A stretch of DNA of 56,976 nucleotides from Burkholderiales bacterium. Lineage in GTDB: Bacteria; Pseudomonadota; Gammaproteobacteria; Burkholderiales; WYBJ01. The notes beneath the pieces were generated by a model. The model was not told the origin of the DNA, searched no databases, and worked only from the letters and a program-made list of their open reading frames with translations. The stretch lies in NCBI GenBank assembly GCA_022841915.1, contig JALHQN010000027.1:1-56976 (forward strand), given 5' to 3'. Position numbers and translations under genes: made by a program. This document shows, in pieces, positions 55,141 to 56,976 of this stretch (its first letter is position 1; each line of letters starts with the position of its first letter).

Positions 55141-55689
55141 ATGAATCGCTTGAGCGAGAACCGCAGTATGCTGAAACGACTGACCATCTTCGCGGTGGCC
55201 ATGTTCGCGTTCGGTTTTGCACTCGTCCCGTTCTATCGCGTGATCTGCGAGGTGACCGGCCTGAACGATCTGCTCCGGCCGGATGCGCCGCTCAATACCC
55301 AGGTCGATACGAGTCGTTGGGTGACGGTCGAACTCGACGCGAACACCCGCGGTTTGCCGTGGACTTTCTCGCCGAATCAACGCAGCGTTCGGGTGCATCC
55401 GGGCGAACTGGTCCACGTCGTCTACGAAGTTCGCAACAACTCGGGGGCGCCGATCGCCGGGCAGGCCATTCCGAGCTACGGCCCCAAGGTGGCTGCGGGC
55501 TACCTCCGCAAGATGGAGTGTTTCTGTTTCCAGAAACAGGAACTCGCCGCGGGCGAAACCAGGCAGATGCCGGTCGTTTTCGTCGTCGATCCTGAGCTTC
55601 CCAAGGACGTGGGCACGGTCACGCTTTCATACACGTTTTTCGAATTGAATGGCGCCACGCCGAAGCCCGATGCCGGAGTGACGGGGTGA
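55141..55689 (+). CDS. ctaG: Cytochrome c oxidase assembly protein CtaG (Cox11)
   Basis: Delivers copper to the CuB site of subunit I. The 182-residue product has one helix (TIFAVAMFAFGFALVPFYRV), the Cys of ICEVTGLN and the copper motif KMECFCFQKQEL (CFCF) in a periplasmic Ig-like domain. ATG 55141 is chosen; the open frame to 55111 overlaps the small assembly gene. Confidence 0.96.
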   Translation: MNRLSENRSMLKRLTIFAVAMFAFGFALVPFYRVICEVTGLNDLLRPDAPLNTQVDTSRWVTVELDANTRGLPWTFSPNQRSVRVHPGELVHVVYEVRNNSGAPIAGQAIPSYGPKVAAGYLRKMECFCFQKQELAAGETRQMPVVFVVDPELPKDVGTVTLSYTFFELNGATPKPDAGVTG

Positions 55690-55916
55690 TTGCGGTGAGC
55701 GTTCCCCCCAAGAATGTCAGGCGTGCATCGCTTATTGAAGTGATCAAAGCCGTGGCGAGCGGATTCTTCGGGGTTCGGAAGCGGGCCGACCACGAGGCGG
55801 TGCATATCACTCCGCTGCAGTACGTGATCGTGGGCCTGATCGGCGCCGCGATCTTTGTGACCACGCTCCTTTTCGTGGTGCAGTTCATCTTGAGTCGGGC
55901 TGGCGCAGGTGCTTGA
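55686..55916 (+). CDS. DUF2970 family protein
   Basis: A 76-residue protein with one C-terminal helix (YVIVGLIGAAIFVTTLLFVV) after the family block SLIEVIKAVASGFFGVRKR. The start is GTG 55686 overlapping the ctaG stop, or GTG 55695. It is a regular member between ctaG and ctaE in this group; function unknown. Confidence 0.88.
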   Translation: MIAVSVPPKNVRRASLIEVIKAVASGFFGVRKRADHEAVHITPLQYVIVGLIGAAIFVTTLLFVVQFILSRAGAGA

Positions 55917-55939
55917 CCGAATAATTCGGGGAGAAACAA

Positions 55940-56794
55940 ATGTCTTCTAATACGTCGTCCGACCGGTACTTCGTACCAGAGCCATCCACTTGGCCGCTGA
56001 CTGGTTCGCTGGCCCTGGGTCTGCTCGGCTTTGGCGCCGCTTTTGCGGTCAACAGAATGACCTCGGGTTACGTCCTGCTGGCCCTGGGCTTCGCCGTGTT
56101 GATCTACATGTTGTTCGGCTGGTTCGGGCAAGTCGTGCGCGAGAGCGAGTCCGGCAAGTACAACAAGCAAGTCGATGTCTCGTTCCGTTGGGCGATGGGC
56201 TGGTTCATCTTCTCGGAAGTGATGTTCTTTGCCGTGTTTTTCGGCGCACTTTATTACATGCGCATCCTGTCGGTCCCCTGGCTGGGCGAGATCGATCAGA
56301 AACTGTTGTGGCCGGACTTCACCCCGACCTGGCCTGTCGCTGGGCCGGGGCTCACGGAGAAGTTCACGACCGTGGGTGCCTGGGGCATTCCGGCGCTGAA
56401 TACCCTGTTGTTGCTGCTGTCCGGCGTCACGCTCACGCTCGCCCACTGGGCCTTGAAGAAGGCCAATCGAGGCGCGTTGATCGGTTGGATGGCGGCCACT
56501 GTCGCTCTCGGCATCGTGTTTCTGGGCTTCCAGGTATACGAGTACGGACACGCCTACAGCGACCTCAATCTGAAGATGAGTTCAGGCGCATACGGCGCAA
56601 CCTTCTACATGCTGACCGGCTTTCACGGTTTTCACGTGACGGTGGGCACGATCATGCTGATCGTCATACTCGCGCGCTGCATGGCCGGCCACTTCACCCC
56701 TGAAAAGCACTTCGGCTTCGAGGGTGTCGCCTGGTATTGGCACTTCGTGGACGTGGTTTGGCTTTTCCTGTTCATTTTCGTCTATTGGCTCTAG
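55940..56794 (+). CDS. ctaE: Cytochrome c oxidase subunit III
   Basis: A 284-residue seven-helix subunit. It shows [74 protein letters not shown], and the ending [30 protein letters not shown] lies upstream of ATG. In most relatives SURF1, Sco and ctaA/ctaB follow; here a terminator and an intron end the window. Confidence 0.97.
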   Translation: MSSNTSSDRYFVPEPSTWPLTGSLALGLLGFGAAFAVNRMTSGYVLLALGFAVLIYMLFGWFGQVVRESESGKYNKQVDVSFRWAMGWFIFSEVMFFAVFFGALYYMRILSVPWLGEIDQKLLWPDFTPTWPVAGPGLTEKFTTVGAWGIPALNTLLLLLSGVTLTLAHWALKKANRGALIGWMAATVALGIVFLGFQVYEYGHAYSDLNLKMSSGAYGATFYMLTGFHGFHVTVGTIMLIVILARCMAGHFTPEKHFGFEGVAWYWHFVDVVWLFLFIFVYWL

Positions 56795-56834
56795 GGCGGG
56801 ACCGCATCGAGGAGGAGGATCCCTGGTGGGGGCA

Positions 56835-56865
56835 AACGCCGCACGAGAGTGCGGCGTTTTTTTTT
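56835..56865 (+). terminator. Strong terminator after ctaE
   Basis: AACGCCGCAC, GAGA loop, GTGCGGCGTT: a 10-bp perfect stem running into nine T residues. It lies 40 nt after the ctaE stop. The group II intron starts two bases past the T-run. Confidence 0.95.
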
Positions 56866-56866
56866 G

Positions 56867-56976
56867 GTGCGCCCGGCAGGGCGCATTCACTTGGAGGTGG
56901 AAGTCCTCTACTCACTCGGCAAGGAGAAGAGTTAGCCGAACGGCAAGGGTGTCGCGGGCGACTGCGAATCTGAAGG
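56867..56976 (+). mobile_element. 5' end of a group II intron, class IIC-like (partial, cut by the window edge)
   Basis: The 110 bases after the terminator T-run start GTGCGCCCGGCA, the group II 5' boundary, then GGAGGTGGAAGTCCTC (56894-56909), AGTTAGCC (56930-56937), CAAGGGTGTC (56944-56953) and GAATCTGAAGG (56966-56976). These match, in order, what I recall of domain I of class IIC introns such as that of Oceanobacillus iheyensis. Insertion just 3' of a rho-independent terminator is typical of class IIC. The reverse transcriptase ORF and domains II-VI would lie beyond the window. Confidence 0.85.

Noticed and set aside
1-56976. CRISPR arrays, integrases, rRNA operons, prophage genes
   Set aside because: No regularly spaced repeats, recombinase motifs or rRNA sequence were seen on either strand; the only mobile element found is the partial group II intron at the right edge.

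Overview
The window looks like a chromosomal segment of a high-GC betaproteobacterium, probably Burkholderiales or a close order. Supporting signs are a Burkholderia-type trimeric porin, the rplM-rpsI-argC-bactofilin-erpA block, the coxB-ctaD-small assembly protein-ctaG-DUF2970-ctaE block, a ubiquinone-type respiratory chain, and the apaG/rpe/gph/trpE and lptM-lysA neighbourhoods. Most of it is housekeeping, with dense operons and many 4-bp ATGA/GTGA overlaps. I cannot assign a genus from sequence alone.

Layout. 1-6.4 kb: porin, a TPR/O-GlcNAc-transferase-like protein, MgtE, and a 26-residue lysine/alanine repeat protein. 6.5-18.3 kb (minus strand): lptM-lysA, plsC-gmhB-glyS-glyQ, lnt-corC-ybeY-phoH, miaB, a secreted hypothetical protein and a CAU tRNA. 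18.5-25.3 kb: UbiH-family hydroxylase, DsbC, TonB-like protein, mltA, methyltransferase, apaG, rpe, gph. 25.4-35.3 kb: a trp operon (trpE ... trpGDC-coq7) split by about 5.2 kb that carries a D-2-hydroxyacid dehydrogenase and a divergent bufferin/SigF cluster. 35.3-43.5 kb: osmC-like, ydcF-like, rplM-rpsI, argC, bactofilin, erpA, anmK, M23 peptidase, tyrS. 43.5-46.9 kb: a UGSC-family gene with an in-frame UGA, its coupled partner, and a convergent ThDP enzyme. 46.9-51.5 kb: comF and bioBFCD. 51.6-56.8 kb: aa3-type cytochrome c oxidase genes ending in a strong terminator. The 5' end of a group II intron directly abuts that terminator and runs off the window.

Three items stand out. (1) 43510-44046 reads through a TGA at codon 97 to give a complete UGSC-family selenoprotein. 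A 7-bp hairpin with a 5-nt loop sits 18 nt after the TGA, as expected of a bacterial SECIS. (2) bufA-bufB-bufC-doxX faces sigF-nrsF. This is a copper-responsive RiPP (bufferin) pathway under an ECF sigma/anti-sigma pair, and two GTAACC-N16-CG(T/A)A promoters can be read directly. The one on the sigF strand overlaps the conventional sigF start, which suggests a leaderless GTG start. (3) The right edge holds the start of a class IIC-like group II intron inserted at the ctaE terminator.

Functional links: the bio genes form one biotin pathway; the trp genes one tryptophan pathway; lnt, lptM, plsC, gmhB, mltA, anmK and the M23 peptidase all serve the envelope; coq7 and the UbiH-like gene supply ubiquinone to the respiratory chain that ends in the encoded cytochrome oxidase. 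All calls come from reading motifs; no database search was run.
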